A stretch of 58,523 nt of DNA, from the NCBI GenBank assembly GCA_964540135.1, contig CAZILK010000005.1, forward strand, positions 1 to 58,523, given 5' to 3'. Both the position numbers and the translations under genes were made by a program. Every line of letters begins with the position of its first letter. The stretch's first letter is position 1. The notes beneath the pieces are model-generated. The model ran no database searches and had not been told where the DNA came from. It saw nothing but the letters and a program-made list of their open reading frames with translations. Source of the DNA: CAZCAQ01 sp964540135 (GTDB lineage Bacteria > Patescibacteriota > WWE3 > UBA101185 > UBA10185). Below are positions 34,589 to 44,342 of the stretch, piece by piece.

Positions 34589-35062
34589 ATGTTGTTAACA
34601 CCCCACACTCTTGTTGGAATATCAGTGGCACTGGCTATTCAAAACCCACTTATTGCAGTACCAGTATCTTTCATCCTCCATTTTGTTGGTGATGCTGTCC
34701 CGCATTGGGACTTTTACACACGCACTACAAAAGAACAAAAGCTAACTGGTTGGCGGCCACTTGGTGTCATGGCTGACTTTGGTCTTGGAATCGCGGTTGG
34801 GTTAACAGCAACACTGTATGTGCTTTGGGTTTTAGGTATGCCTGGTCTTGCTTTAACGGTATTTCTTAGTGGTGTGGCATCTGTATTACCCGATGTGCTT
34901 ACAGGACCAAGTATTTATGTTAGTAATGTAGGTGGTTTCTTTAAAGCAATACACACCTTACAAAGAAGAATTAACAACTCAGCTTCTGTTTTTTTTGGAC
35001 TCTTGACCCAGGTTATTGTGACTTTGCTCGCGCTTTTTTTGATTTTAAATTCAATAAAATAA
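34589..35062 (+). CDS. Membrane protein resembling the YdjM/DUF457 metal-dependent hydrolase group
   Basis: 157 residues with about four membrane segments. TPHTLVGISVAL near the start and HFVGDAVPHWDFY (about 32-44) give His and Asp residues on one face, as in small membrane-bound metal-dependent hydrolases. VLPDVLTGPS adds another Asp. The assignment is by motif only. The 3' end overlaps the convergent WecA-like gene by 50 bases. Confidence 0.5.
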   Translation: MLLTPHTLVGISVALAIQNPLIAVPVSFILHFVGDAVPHWDFYTRTTKEQKLTGWRPLGVMADFGLGIAVGLTATLYVLWVLGMPGLALTVFLSGVASVLPDVLTGPSIYVSNVGGFFKAIHTLQRRINNSASVFFGLLTQVIVTLLALFLILNSIK

Positions 35063-36482
35063 TTCCAAAAGCCCCGACACCGGAGAAGGTTAGGATTACA
35101 AGCGGTAAATTCTTATCTGCCGTCATTATAGATATAAACCCAAGTACGGCGGTGCTAATCCAGTAGAATATTGCAATCTTTTTAATTCCCCAACCTCGTT
35201 CAAGTAGTAAGTGGTGTAGGTGTTCTTTATCAGCTTTTAGCGGGAACTTTCCTTGTAAAGTTCTTCTGATAAGAATAATGATGCCGTCTAAAAAAGGTAT
35301 AAGAATAACAAAAACAGATGCGGAAATTTTTGCTCTTGTTGCAACAGATAGTGCTGCAAAAACAAGGCCTGCTGCTGTTGCACCAAACCCCCACATGATC
35401 TTTGATGGATGCCAGTTGAACGGTAATATGCCGATACTAGCTCCTGCCATGATTATTCCCAATGCAGCAACGGTTTGTCTATTAATAAGTAGATCATCAA
35501 ACCCAGGTCTTAATGCAAGAAAAACAAGACAAATCCCAGCAATACCCATGATTCCAGAGTATTGGCCATCAATTGCGTTTGACCAAGACAGCATATTCAT
35601 AATCCAAGTGAACCAAAGGATGGTGACGATCACAGCAACAGGAGCGAGTTCCATCCCACCGATTGTAAAAGTGAAAGAGTTTAGAAATAAAATACCATTG
35701 AATGGGTTTGAGATAAAATCAATTTTGATCCCGCCTACTACCACATAGGTTGCAATCATCATTTGACTAACAAGCCTGACAATTGGGTTTTCTAAAAATT
35801 TAAGTCTTGAGTTAGGCTGTGTGTTTTGGATATCGTCCAAAAATCCAAGAAGGGCTGTAATTAAAGATGCACTTATGATTATGAATACGTACTTTGACAT
35901 TGGTACAAATAAAAGTGCAATAGCTGCAAAAGATAAAGCGAAGATTATCCCGCCTCCCCGTGCCGATGGTTTAACAAGTACCATACCGGGGTGTTTGTGG
36001 GTATTTGGATCAGTCACAATTCCGCGCGCAGTCATGAGGCCTATCACTCTTGGTGCCAGTAAATAAGACAAAGACAGGCTGAGTATAAATAAAAAGAGCA
36101 TTCTTAAGGTAAGCGGATTAATCAGAGGTTCAAACGGAACTGAAGCTAGAAAAATAATCCTAATGGTTGAAAGAGCAAGCATGCCACAAAACAAAAAAAC
36201 CGCTATTGAGATAATTTCTTTCCCGTATCTTAAGTGATATTTTTGTGCCCCAAGAATTAGCGCTACCCCAATTATGAGTATCACCCAAGCAAGAATGGGA
36301 AGTGCAAAGATGTTTGCTTTATCGCTTAGCTGCATCTCTCCCCAAGGCATAGAATACCAAAGTGGAATCTTTGAAGTTAAGAATTCAATTCGCATAATCG
36401 AGTAAAGAGTATGAAAGATGTTTAGAACAGATACAGCTACAATAAATAATTTAATCTTTTTAAGATTTTTAGTTATGTTCAT
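35013..36482 (-). CDS. Undecaprenyl-phosphate sugar-1-phosphate transferase (WecA/TagO/MraY family)
   Basis: 489 residues, about 13 membrane segments. Family motifs: KPSARGGGIIFAL, the Asp pair in LLGFLDDIQNTQ, WSNAIDGQYSGIMG, and the WecA-type HLHHLLLERGWG loop near the C-terminus. It transfers a sugar-1-phosphate from a UDP-sugar to undecaprenyl phosphate, the first membrane step of a surface glycan. It is longer than usual because of about 130 extra N-terminal residues with several membrane segments. ATGA overlap with the GT2 gene upstream. Confidence 0.88.
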   Translation of the reverse strand: MNITKNLKKIKLFIVAVSVLNIFHTLYSIMRIEFLTSKIPLWYSMPWGEMQLSDKANIFALPILAWVILIIGVALILGAQKYHLRYGKEIISIAVFLFCGMLALSTIRIIFLASVPFEPLINPLTLRMLFLFILSLSLSYLLAPRVIGLMTARGIVTDPNTHKHPGMVLVKPSARGGGIIFALSFAAIALLFVPMSKYVFIIISASLITALLGFLDDIQNTQPNSRLKFLENPIVRLVSQMMIATYVVVGGIKIDFISNPFNGILFLNSFTFTIGGMELAPVAVIVTILWFTWIMNMLSWSNAIDGQYSGIMGIAGICLVFLALRPGFDDLLINRQTVAALGIIMAGASIGILPFNWHPSKIMWGFGATAAGLVFAALSVATRAKISASVFVILIPFLDGIIILIRRTLQGKFPLKADKEHLHHLLLERGWGIKKIAIFYWISTAVLGFISIMTADKNLPLVILTFSGVGAFGIILLNLKSKKARAKSQ

Positions 36483-38026
36483 CTTACTTTAGGTGTGTGA
36501 TACAGGTCTTTTAATTTTTTGCCAAGCATAACTCTTGTCTGAGCGTCAACGTAAGGTATAAACGAGTAGGTTAACAGATTTATTAAAATTAATGGGCTCT
36601 CGGAAAACTTTAAAATCTTTTTCCACAGTGGCCATTCTTCCGGCATTGGTAATGCAATCTTTGATCTTAAAATAACGGTTGGGATTAAAAACACCATTGT
36701 GAAAGTTAAGATGTAGCTCATGAGGCTTGGCAAACTGTAAGCAAATATTGTTTGTTTAATATCAGGATTAACAATTGTGGTTACTGTAAAACCAAATGTA
36801 ATTAAAAATACCATATTAATTAAAAATACTCTTTTGTGGAGGTGATTAATAACCCAAGAAAGCTTGAGGTTTAGAGGTACTTTATCGCTTTTCAGAAAGC
36901 CTTTAACTGAAAGCGGAAAGTCAATTACTCCGTATCCCCAGCGTAGTAACTGTCTATACAAACTTTTGTAAGAATCAACATATGAAGAACCTTTGACCGC
37001 ATCGGCTGAGAATGGGATGTAGTGGTTAACCCCTCTAAAATCTCCATTTCTCGCAAAAAATGCTCGCCAATAAAATATTGTGTCATCAATTCCAAGAGAC
37101 ACATCCCAAAAATCTGCATCTATTAAAGTTTGAAGAGATGTGGAATATGCTGCGAACGTATCTTTTGTTTGACTGTTATGCCAACCTGCCCAAGCTCCGA
37201 GTGTGCCTAGTGTTACAAAATTTGCTTCAATCCTCATAACTGCTGGAACATCCCAAATGTTGTTATTAAATAAATAAACAGCACTTGAGTAAAATTTATT
37301 GTTTCTTTTATCGGAAGTTAAATATAAATGAGTGAGCCTTGCGATATATTGTTGATCTAAGACGTGATCGGCATCAATTGTTGTAAAAATATAGTTTTTA
37401 ATTGTTACACCTTTTTGTCTTAAAACTTCAACCCCGTGAGTTGCTCCCCAGGTTCTGTTTGCAGCTCCTGCCCCAACAGCCTCTCCCACTATACCTGCAG
37501 GGTGTTCAAAGATTAGAACATCATCAAACTTATTTATATCTTCGCCAAGTGTTTTTAGAATATTAGCTTTGGATTCTTCAAAATACTTTTGTTCGACAGT
37601 CAAAACAACAGTAATATTGTGAGGGTTAAAAGTTTGTTTTAGAAGAGCCCCTAGAGTTGCATTAATTACATCAAGGCCCTCGTTTACCATAGGTATTAAG
37701 ACAAAATGTTTAACGTCGTTAAGAGACGCTGGTAGCGTTTCTTTATCTGGTAGTGTTTCAAAGTCCAGCTTTGTAAGTTCTTCTTGCCAGTTGGTTTTCA
37801 TCTCTTGTTTAAATCTTCTGTATCCGACAATCCCAGCAACTGTTCCTTTAAAAGCAAGATAACACCAATAAACTGTCAGAAAGATCAAAAAGACAATAAC
37901 GGCTCTTGGAAATAAAAACCCAAGCCAGAGGGGAGAAAGGATTACTGACCAGGTAAGAAGTCCCGGAATTATTTCAAGAAGCCTTTGAACTTGCTTGTCA
38001 TGTTGTTCCACAAAATGTGCGATCAT
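36479..38026 (-). CDS. Processive-type family 2 glycosyltransferase, membrane-bound
   Basis: 515 residues: two membrane segments at the N-terminus (about 20-62), a GT-A catalytic domain with LIPMVNEGLDVINATL, the metal-binding TTIDADHVLD and SLGIDDTIFYWR, and RQLLRWGYGV (QxxRW-like motif), then more membrane segments. This is the cellulose/hyaluronan-synthase-like layout. It lies between tatD (three bases away) and the WecA-like gene (four-base overlap), so it probably elongates the glycan begun there. Confidence 0.82.
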   Translation of the reverse strand: MIAHFVEQHDKQVQRLLEIIPGLLTWSVILSPLWLGFLFPRAVIVFLIFLTVYWCYLAFKGTVAGIVGYRRFKQEMKTNWQEELTKLDFETLPDKETLPASLNDVKHFVLIPMVNEGLDVINATLGALLKQTFNPHNITVVLTVEQKYFEESKANILKTLGEDINKFDDVLIFEHPAGIVGEAVGAGAANRTWGATHGVEVLRQKGVTIKNYIFTTIDADHVLDQQYIARLTHLYLTSDKRNNKFYSSAVYLFNNNIWDVPAVMRIEANFVTLGTLGAWAGWHNSQTKDTFAAYSTSLQTLIDADFWDVSLGIDDTIFYWRAFFARNGDFRGVNHYIPFSADAVKGSSYVDSYKSLYRQLLRWGYGVIDFPLSVKGFLKSDKVPLNLKLSWVINHLHKRVFLINMVFLITFGFTVTTIVNPDIKQTIFAYSLPSLMSYILTFTMVFLIPTVILRSKIALPMPEEWPLWKKILKFSESPLILINLLTYSFIPYVDAQTRVMLGKKLKDLYHTPKVR

Positions 38027-38028
38027 AA

Positions 38029-38805
38029 TTATTGCCTTGGCAGGGAAAAAAGGTTTACCGTGTTATTATATGTTATTTCCTCAGCTTTTTCAGGGGTTAT
38101 CTTTTTAAGCTCTGCTAAGCGCAAAATGGTTAAGTATAAATACGACGGGTTATTTATCTGTCCCCGGTATGGATAGGGTGTTAAAAACGGCGCATCTGTT
38201 TCCACAAGTACTCTATCTTCGGGTACTTTTTCAACAGTCTCTATAATAGAGGCTGCACTTGGATATGTGATAATCCCAGAAAAAGAAATATAGAAATTAA
38301 GGTCCAGTATTTTTTTCGCAAATTCCCAATCTGAAGTAAAGCAATGAAAGACACCAAAGACACTTTTAAATTCTTTAAGTGTTTCAAGAATGAGGTTATC
38401 AGCATTTCTGTTGTGAATAATAACCGGTAGGTGTGTTTCTTCTGCAATTGCCAGATGAATTTTAAAAAGCTCAATTTGTCTTGTAAGATCAAAAGGGTTT
38501 CTGTCTTTTGGTATATCGATACCTGTTTCACCAATTCCAACAACTTTACTTTCTTTAGATAAGGATTGTAGATCTTGCTTTATTTTAGTGGTAATTGTGT
38601 CCGGCATTTCATCTGGATAAACACCGACACTTGCGTATACTTCGCTGTACTTTTTTGCCAAAGCTACAGCAGCAAGACTATCGCTAGTCGAGGTTCCTAT
38701 GGTAATTACTTTGGCGACATTTTGTGCATGCGAATCAGTAAGTATCTTCTTAATATCTTTAGAAACTAGCGGATCTGTTAGATGTGCATGCGAGTCTATT
38801 AACAT
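38029..38805 (-). CDS. tatD: TatD family metal-dependent deoxyribonuclease
   Basis: 258 residues with a TIM-barrel amidohydrolase pattern: MLIDSHAHLTDP (HxH), GIGETGID, LPVIIHNRNAD, FHCFTSDWEFA and LVETDAPFLTP, all expected for TatD. A 3'-5' DNase/RNase role in DNA repair is known for the family. First gene of the tatD-GT2-WecA-like operon. Confidence 0.94.
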   Translation of the reverse strand: MLIDSHAHLTDPLVSKDIKKILTDSHAQNVAKVITIGTSTSDSLAAVALAKKYSEVYASVGVYPDEMPDTITTKIKQDLQSLSKESKVVGIGETGIDIPKDRNPFDLTRQIELFKIHLAIAEETHLPVIIHNRNADNLILETLKEFKSVFGVFHCFTSDWEFAKKILDLNFYISFSGIITYPSAASIIETVEKVPEDRVLVETDAPFLTPYPYRGQINNPSYLYLTILRLAELKKITPEKAEEITYNNTVNLFSLPRQ

Positions 38806-38839
38806 AACCTATATGTTACTCTAATGATAAACTACACAT

Positions 38840-39634
38840 ATGACAACCTTTTTAAGAATTTCAACATTCGCCTTTCTTATAATGGTGTTTACACACAGTG
38901 CGGTGAGTGGAAGCATACCGTATTATTTTCAGCATGTAGAAAGTCTTGATCAACTTTTAGTAAAAACCAAAGAATTAAGTGTTTCGTGCAATACAGACAC
39001 TATTAAGTGCGAGGACCTTGAAACCTTTTCTGGAAACTATTTAATTAAAAAAGTCCAAGCTTTTGGCGAGTTCTTTGAGGCAGTGTCTGACACGTTCACT
39101 AGTACCTTTCCAAGCCTTGTGGATGAGGGGTTAATCGCGTCAATCGACGATATTAAGACGCAAAACACAGCTCTTAAATTTACGACCGCAAATGCTAACC
39201 TTTCTCAGCTAGCTTCACAAGAAGAGACAACCAATCTGGCTCTTAAAGCAAATGCTGACTTTACAGATTTTCTATCAACCAATTTTCATTATCATAAATC
39301 AAAAAAAGTATTTAATTCTCTATACGCGACCTACGAGCTACTGGCCTTAGAAGAAAAGTCAGCAAGATCGTTTGGAGTTAAAACGCAACTTGTGGAAAAA
39401 GACTTGAAGAATGCTGCAAGGTATCTTGATCGAGCCGAAACGCAGATTAAACAAGCACAAAGCTATTACCAGAACGAAGAACAAAGCCCTGCAACAACAG
39501 CAAGTGTCAAAGCAGCAGTTTTGCAATCTTATGACAGTCTGGCAAAAGCAAACAACAGCCTACTTAGTGCATCGCGTATATTATTGCGACTTTCACAAGC
39601 CTCGTCTTGGGAGGATCCACATGAACAAAAGTAG
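38840..39634 (+). CDS. Predicted secreted helical protein of unknown function
   Basis: 264 residues. A signal peptide (about 1-24) is followed by a single CNTDTIKC cysteine pair (about 50-57), and a long helical part probably forming coiled coils (KDLKNAARYLDRAETQIKQAQ near residue 200). No family recognised. It overlaps the next gene by 14 bases, so the two are likely partners. It is divergent from tatD, 34 bases between starts. Confidence 0.6.
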   Translation: MTTFLRISTFAFLIMVFTHSAVSGSIPYYFQHVESLDQLLVKTKELSVSCNTDTIKCEDLETFSGNYLIKKVQAFGEFFEAVSDTFTSTFPSLVDEGLIASIDDIKTQNTALKFTTANANLSQLASQEETTNLALKANADFTDFLSTNFHYHKSKKVFNSLYATYELLALEEKSARSFGVKTQLVEKDLKNAARYLDRAETQIKQAQSYYQNEEQSPATTASVKAAVLQSYDSLAKANNSLLSASRILLRLSQASSWEDPHEQK

Positions 39635-39944
39635 TACTGAGTTTGCAAGAAGGTTACTTGTTTTAATTATAGCCTTGTCGGTAGCTTCCTTTATTTATGC
39701 GGTATATTTTCAAAACCCGCAAGCTCAAAATCCGAAGAAAGCATTGTTTAGTACAGCCCGTACTTTAAAAAAACAAGCAGAGGCGCAAAGAATAAAACAA
39801 ACCTCAAATAGGATACAGCAGTATGTTTATTTTTTTGAGAAGAATGAGAAAGAACTTAAAGCGTTAGAAACCAGTGCGTCGGTAAATCTCAAGACTGATC
39901 TTAAATTAGACGAGTTGTATCTAGATGAACTTCTTGGAAAATAG
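39621..39944 (+). CDS. Small membrane protein with basic helical tail
   Basis: 107 residues from ATG 39621, chosen because a strong GGGAGG ribosome site lies just before it; a longer frame upstream is only the shadow of the preceding gene. It has one membrane segment (about 11-30, LLVLIIALSVASFIYAVYF) and a Lys-rich helical outside region. It starts inside the 3' end of the secreted-protein gene (14-base overlap). Function unknown. Confidence 0.6.
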   Translation: MNKSSTEFARRLLVLIIALSVASFIYAVYFQNPQAQNPKKALFSTARTLKKQAEAQRIKQTSNRIQQYVYFFEKNEKELKALETSASVNLKTDLKLDELYLDELLGK

Positions 39945-39949
39945 ACTTC

Positions 39950-40354
39950 TTAGCGTTTTCTAAAATATCTAGACAGTATGACTAATGTGATTGCGAAAAA
40001 GAGCGTAAATAACGCTCCGGTTGTCGCATTAAGTAGTGCAAAAGATTTTAGAAGTAAAAGTGTTGTGATATAGGCAGCCGGAGCTAGACTTTTTTTAAAG
40101 CATGTTTTGTATAATTTTTTTAGTTCGTGTTCTTCTCTTTTTTTATGCTTACTCATCGTTTTTTCAATGAAAAATAACAGGAGCGACATAAAACAAGCTA
40201 ACTGCATAAAAAGCGTAAGTAGAAACAGCATCAAATATCTGATGTTTCCAGGGTTTTTATAAGTCATTAAAAACAAAGCTGCTCCAAAGAACACGGCAAG
40301 CATTACAACAACTGAATATAAAAAGCGAGGCATATCTAAGTTAGAGTTTAACAT
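39950..40354 (-). CDS. Four-helix membrane protein of unknown function
   Basis: 134 residues: two hydrophobic hairpins (about 12-32 and 38-63; 90-110 and 112-128) separated by a very basic/acidic cytoplasmic stretch (SKHKKREEHELKKLYK, about 68-83). No family recognised. It is divergent from the RmuC gene with 27 bases between starts and converges on the previous gene with five bases between. Confidence 0.55.
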   Translation of the reverse strand: MLNSNLDMPRFLYSVVVMLAVFFGAALFLMTYKNPGNIRYLMLFLLTLFMQLACFMSLLLFFIEKTMSKHKKREEHELKKLYKTCFKKSLAPAAYITTLLLLKSFALLNATTGALFTLFFAITLVILSRYFRKR

Positions 40355-40381
40355 TAATCGAATTCAGTATAAAATAGCCCC

Positions 40382-41461
40382 ATGCCATCTTATGTTATTG
40401 TTGTATTCATTGCTTTCTTTTTAGCTTTAGCTGCTTTACTAGTCGTTATACTATTACAACTTACCAAACTTAAAAAAGCACAGTTTGAAGACAATCAGAG
40501 TGTTTTAGTTGATTGGCTTAAGGACATGAAAGGGTCACTTGATCGCAATACCGATGTTTTAGATACGAAAATGGCTGAGCAGAAATCTTCTCTTAGTGAG
40601 GAACTGCGTTCATACCGTTCATCTATTGAAAATCAAACTAAAAATATCTCTGACCGTCTTGAGACAGCAGCTAAAATTGTGACTGACGTTCAGCACAATC
40701 TTGGTGTTATTACTGATTTTGGTAAAGATATAAAAGATTTAAGCGGAGTTTTAAAATCCCCAAAGCTACGAGGCGGTCTTGGTGAAACGTTTTTAAAGCA
40801 AATACTTGAAGCATATCTGCCAAAAGACTTATTTGCTCTTCAATACAGATTTAACGATGGGACAATTTGTGATGCTGTCATCTTTGTTCAAGAGGGCATA
40901 ATACCAATTGATTCCAAATTTCCAGCTGAAAATTTTCAAAAAATGATTATGGCTGATGATATCTCACGAGAATCTATCAGAAAAGAATTTACCCGTGATG
41001 TTAAAAAGCGTATTGATGAAATTGCTTCAAAGTACATTAAGCCAAGCGAGAGAACAATAAGCCAAGCAATTATGTATATTCCTTCAGAGCCTATTTATTA
41101 TGAAATAATCACCAACTCAAGTGAGGTAGAGGAATACGCAAAACAAAAAGGGGTTTTCATGGTATCTCCAAACACTATCGTATATATGTTAAAAGTGCTT
41201 CTTGTTGCCTATAAATCTTATGAGATTCAAAAAAATACTGGAGCGGTTCTTAAGATGTTACTCGGACTCAAAACTGAAGCAGTAAAGTTTAATGACGATC
41301 TTGACTTACTTGATAAACATCTCGGGAATGCATCAAGTGCTATGGAAAAAACTAAAAGCAATTTTAATAAATTGTTTGGACGAATTGAGAATATAGAGGC
41401 TTTAGGAGATGTTGAGTTAGACCAAAGGCCGCTTAACATTGAACCAAAGAACATAGATTAA
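40382..41461 (+). CDS. rmuC: DNA recombination protein RmuC
   Basis: 359 residues: an N-terminal membrane anchor (about 4-25), coiled coil (about 45-110), then the RmuC nuclease-like domain with SPKLRGGLGETFLKQIL, PIDSKFPAENF and KYIKPSERTISQAIMYIPSEPIYYEI. RmuC limits rearrangements between repeats. TAAAAT (40370-40375) ends six bases before the ATG. The stop overlaps the helicase-nuclease start by one base (TAATG), so the two are made together. Confidence 0.93.
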   Translation: MPSYVIVVFIAFFLALAALLVVILLQLTKLKKAQFEDNQSVLVDWLKDMKGSLDRNTDVLDTKMAEQKSSLSEELRSYRSSIENQTKNISDRLETAAKIVTDVQHNLGVITDFGKDIKDLSGVLKSPKLRGGLGETFLKQILEAYLPKDLFALQYRFNDGTICDAVIFVQEGIIPIDSKFPAENFQKMIMADDISRESIRKEFTRDVKKRIDEIASKYIKPSERTISQAIMYIPSEPIYYEIITNSSEVEEYAKQKGVFMVSPNTIVYMLKVLLVAYKSYEIQKNTGAVLKMLLGLKTEAVKFNDDLDLLDKHLGNASSAMEKTKSNFNKLFGRIENIEALGDVELDQRPLNIEPKNID

Positions 41462-44337
41462 TGACAAGTTTTACCCTAAATCCGTCACAAGAAAAAGCAG
41501 TTCATTTTGACCGGGGCAGCATGCTAGTTATTGCAGGTGCGGGGACCGGGAAAACAAGAATTATTACAGAACGGGTAAAGTATTTAATACAAGAAAGAAA
41601 TGTAGATCCGCAAAATATTTTAGCGCTAACCTTTACTGAAAAGGCGGCGGGGGAAATGCTTGCAAGACTTGATGAAGCTATGCCTATTGGTTACGAAGAG
41701 CCGTGGGTATGTACATTTCACGCTTTTGCAGACAGGCTTTTAAAACTAGAGGGGCATGAGATTGGCCTTGATACTAGGTATAAAGTTCTAACTAAATCTT
41801 ACGAGTGGCTGTTGTTTCGAAAGCATCTTTTCACCTTTACCATAAAGTATTATCTACCTCTTGGTAATCCTACAAAATTTATACGGGATATCCTCACTTT
41901 TATAGGTAGATTACAAGACGAATTGATATTACCAAAGGACCTTGAGACATTCTCAAAGACTTTTGCACCGGCTAATCTTGATAGCAAAGCTTTAGAGCTT
42001 GAGATAACTAAATGGCAAGAGCTTGCCTATCTTTATGATGCGTTCACCAAAGTAAAGCTTAAAGAATCGAGTTTATCTTTCGCTGATCTGATTTATTATG
42101 CATATACTCTTTTTGACCAAAGACCAAATATACTCGCTAAGTATAAACAGAAATTTACTCACATCTTGGTAGATGAATTTCAAGATACTAATTACTCGCA
42201 GTATCAATTAGTTAAGCTTCTTTACCCTTCAAGCGAAGATTCAATGAGATCACTTCTTGTTGTTGGCGATGACTCTCAATCCATCTATAAATTTAGAGGA
42301 GCTGCAGTTACAAATATCCTTGGTTTTATGAGCGAATATTCAACAGCGCAAACGGTTACTCTTAACGATAATTATAGATCTCAGCAAGCTATCCTTGATG
42401 CTTCATACAAAGTTGTTCAAAATAATAATCCCGAAACTCTTGAATCAAAGCTAGGGATTTCAAAAAAACTTATAAGTGCAGGCACGTCAAAAAAAGACAT
42501 TAAGCCAAAAGCTGTGTGTTTGCAAAAAAGTGATGATGAAGTCGAGTATGTTGTGAAAGAAATCCTGAATTTACTGGCGACCGAAGAAGATTACACATAC
42601 AAAGATATTGCAATTGTGGCAAGGTCCAATGCAGTGCTTGATTCTTTTGTCTTTGGATTAAGAAAATATGGTATCCCGTATCAACTTTTTGGTAACAGAG
42701 GTTTATATGAAACAGATGAAGTAAAAAATATTATCACTCTTCTTAGATTTATTTGTGATCCATTTAATGAAGACTTAGTTTTGCGAACTTTAAGTATACA
42801 ATCATTTGGTTTTTCTCTTGATACCATTACTACCCTTTTTTCAACTGCCAAAAAGACTAGATCGGCTGTATGGGATATTTTAGAGGCTGATACAAGTCCA
42901 GTTAGTGAGAAGTTTTGTCAGCTAATTAAAAAATACCAATCATGGATTTTAAAATTTTCACCATCAGAATTTACATACGCAGTACTGTCAGATATAGGTT
43001 ACGTGTCGCTATTTTTAACAGAAGAGACAATAGAGAATCAACTTAGTATTAAGAATCTTGATCTATATTTAACCCAGATCAAACGCTTTGAAATTGATTT
43101 CACTTCAGGCAACGGTGAACGCCCAACAATTTTTGATTATATAAAGGAGCTGGATTTTCTACTTGAAAGTGGTGATAACCCAGGTCAAGCAGAGATAGAA
43201 GACATTGATACGATCAGCCTACTTACTGTGCATGCTGCAAAAGGACTTGAGTTCGAAGCAGTTTTTATGGTTAATTTAGTTTCGGGAAAGTTTCCATCAG
43301 CAAATAGAACCGATTCAATTCAAGTTCCTCCTGAGCTTTTAAAAGAAGAAGTTCCTGAAGCTGATTCTCATATTGCTGAGGAACGAAGGCTGTTTTATGT
43401 TGGGATGACACGAGCAAAAAACTATTTGTATTTAACATATGCTCTTGATTATGGAGGTAAACGTGCCAGGGTACCTAGCGGCTTTATAAAAGAAACAGGT
43501 ATTGTTACCGATGTAATTCTGCCAAACGATGCATCCAGCCAACTATCACAAATAGGTCTTTTTGGACTTGAGAGCGGATTTAAGAGTCCGCAAATCCATA
43601 AACTTAATAAACTTCGGCTTCCGCCACATTTTAGCTATTCTCAAATTGAGACTTTTAATACATGCGGGCTTAAATATAAATACAGCTATGTCCTAAACAT
43701 CCCCACTGCTCCAAGTAACGTTTTAAGCTTTGGTCAATCGATACATAACACTTTAAGAGATTTTCATACAAGACTTATGTTTAATGAAAAGCCTAGTCTT
43801 CCTGAGCTGTTAAGTTTATACGAAGATAACTGGATTCCCGCAGGATATATGGATAAAACACATCTACAATTAAGATTTGAGGAGGGGAAAGAACTCTTAG
43901 AAAAGTATTATGCAAAGAACGCAGCTAAAAACACTAAGCATATGGCAATTGAGAAAGGTTTTAGTGTTTTAATAGATGGCTCAAAATACAGAGGTAAGAT
44001 TGATAGAATTGATGAGCTTGCAGATGGTGTTGAAATAATTGATTATAAAACAGGCTCTTCAAAGCACTCAGATGAGGATTTTGATGACCAGTTGAACTTT
44101 TACGCATATGCAGCAACCACTGCACTTAACCTCAGGCCCGTTAAGTTAACTTACTATTTTCTAGAGTCCGAAGAGATCCGTTCTTTTACAGCAGATCCTA
44201 ACCTTTTTTCCAAGACGACAAGTAAAATTGCTGCATCAGCAGAAAAGATTAAGAATGCTGAGTTTGCAGCAACCCCAGGAATGCATTGTAATTGGTGTTC
44301 GTATAAAGATATTTGCCCTTTTGCATATAAGGGATAG
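41461..44337 (+). CDS. UvrD-type helicase fused to a RecB/AddB-like nuclease with predicted Fe-S cluster
   Basis: 958 residues. The helicase half has Walker A IAGAGTGKTR (about 23-32), ALTFTEKAAGEM, DEFQDTNYSQY, GDDSQSIYKFRGA, NYRSQQAI, TVHAAKGLEFEAV and VGMTRAK. The last ~230 residues form a PDDEXK_1 nuclease: SYSQIETFNTCGLKY, YRGKIDRID and EIIDYKTG as metal/catalytic residues. Cys735 plus Cys943, Cys946 and Cys952 are placed as in the AddB/Cas4 4Fe-4S clasp. This single chain may do the job of AddAB or RecBCD in double-strand-break resection; coupling to rmuC supports a recombination role. Confidence 0.88.
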   Translation: MTSFTLNPSQEKAVHFDRGSMLVIAGAGTGKTRIITERVKYLIQERNVDPQNILALTFTEKAAGEMLARLDEAMPIGYEEPWVCTFHAFADRLLKLEGHEIGLDTRYKVLTKSYEWLLFRKHLFTFTIKYYLPLGNPTKFIRDILTFIGRLQDELILPKDLETFSKTFAPANLDSKALELEITKWQELAYLYDAFTKVKLKESSLSFADLIYYAYTLFDQRPNILAKYKQKFTHILVDEFQDTNYSQYQLVKLLYPSSEDSMRSLLVVGDDSQSIYKFRGAAVTNILGFMSEYSTAQTVTLNDNYRSQQAILDASYKVVQNNNPETLESKLGISKKLISAGTSKKDIKPKAVCLQKSDDEVEYVVKEILNLLATEEDYTYKDIAIVARSNAVLDSFVFGLRKYGIPYQLFGNRGLYETDEVKNIITLLRFICDPFNEDLVLRTLSIQSFGFSLDTITTLFSTAKKTRSAVWDILEADTSPVSEKFCQLIKKYQSWILKFSPSEFTYAVLSDIGYVSLFLTEETIENQLSIKNLDLYLTQIKRFEIDFTSGNGERPTIFDYIKELDFLLESGDNPGQAEIEDIDTISLLTVHAAKGLEFEAVFMVNLVSGKFPSANRTDSIQVPPELLKEEVPEADSHIAEERRLFYVGMTRAKNYLYLTYALDYGGKRARVPSGFIKETGIVTDVILPNDASSQLSQIGLFGLESGFKSPQIHKLNKLRLPPHFSYSQIETFNTCGLKYKYSYVLNIPTAPSNVLSFGQSIHNTLRDFHTRLMFNEKPSLPELLSLYEDNWIPAGYMDKTHLQLRFEEGKELLEKYYAKNAAKNTKHMAIEKGFSVLIDGSKYRGKIDRIDELADGVEIIDYKTGSSKHSDEDFDDQLNFYAYAATTALNLRPVKLTYYFLESEEIRSFTADPNLFSKTTSKIAASAEKIKNAEFAATPGMHCNWCSYKDICPFAYKG

Positions 44338-44342
44338 TTCCA

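Noticed and set aside
39411..39620. Longer start for the small membrane protein at 39621-39944
   Set aside because: The extra 70 codons overlap the secreted-protein gene out of frame; GGGAGG just before ATG 39621 and the membrane segment placement favour the short form.
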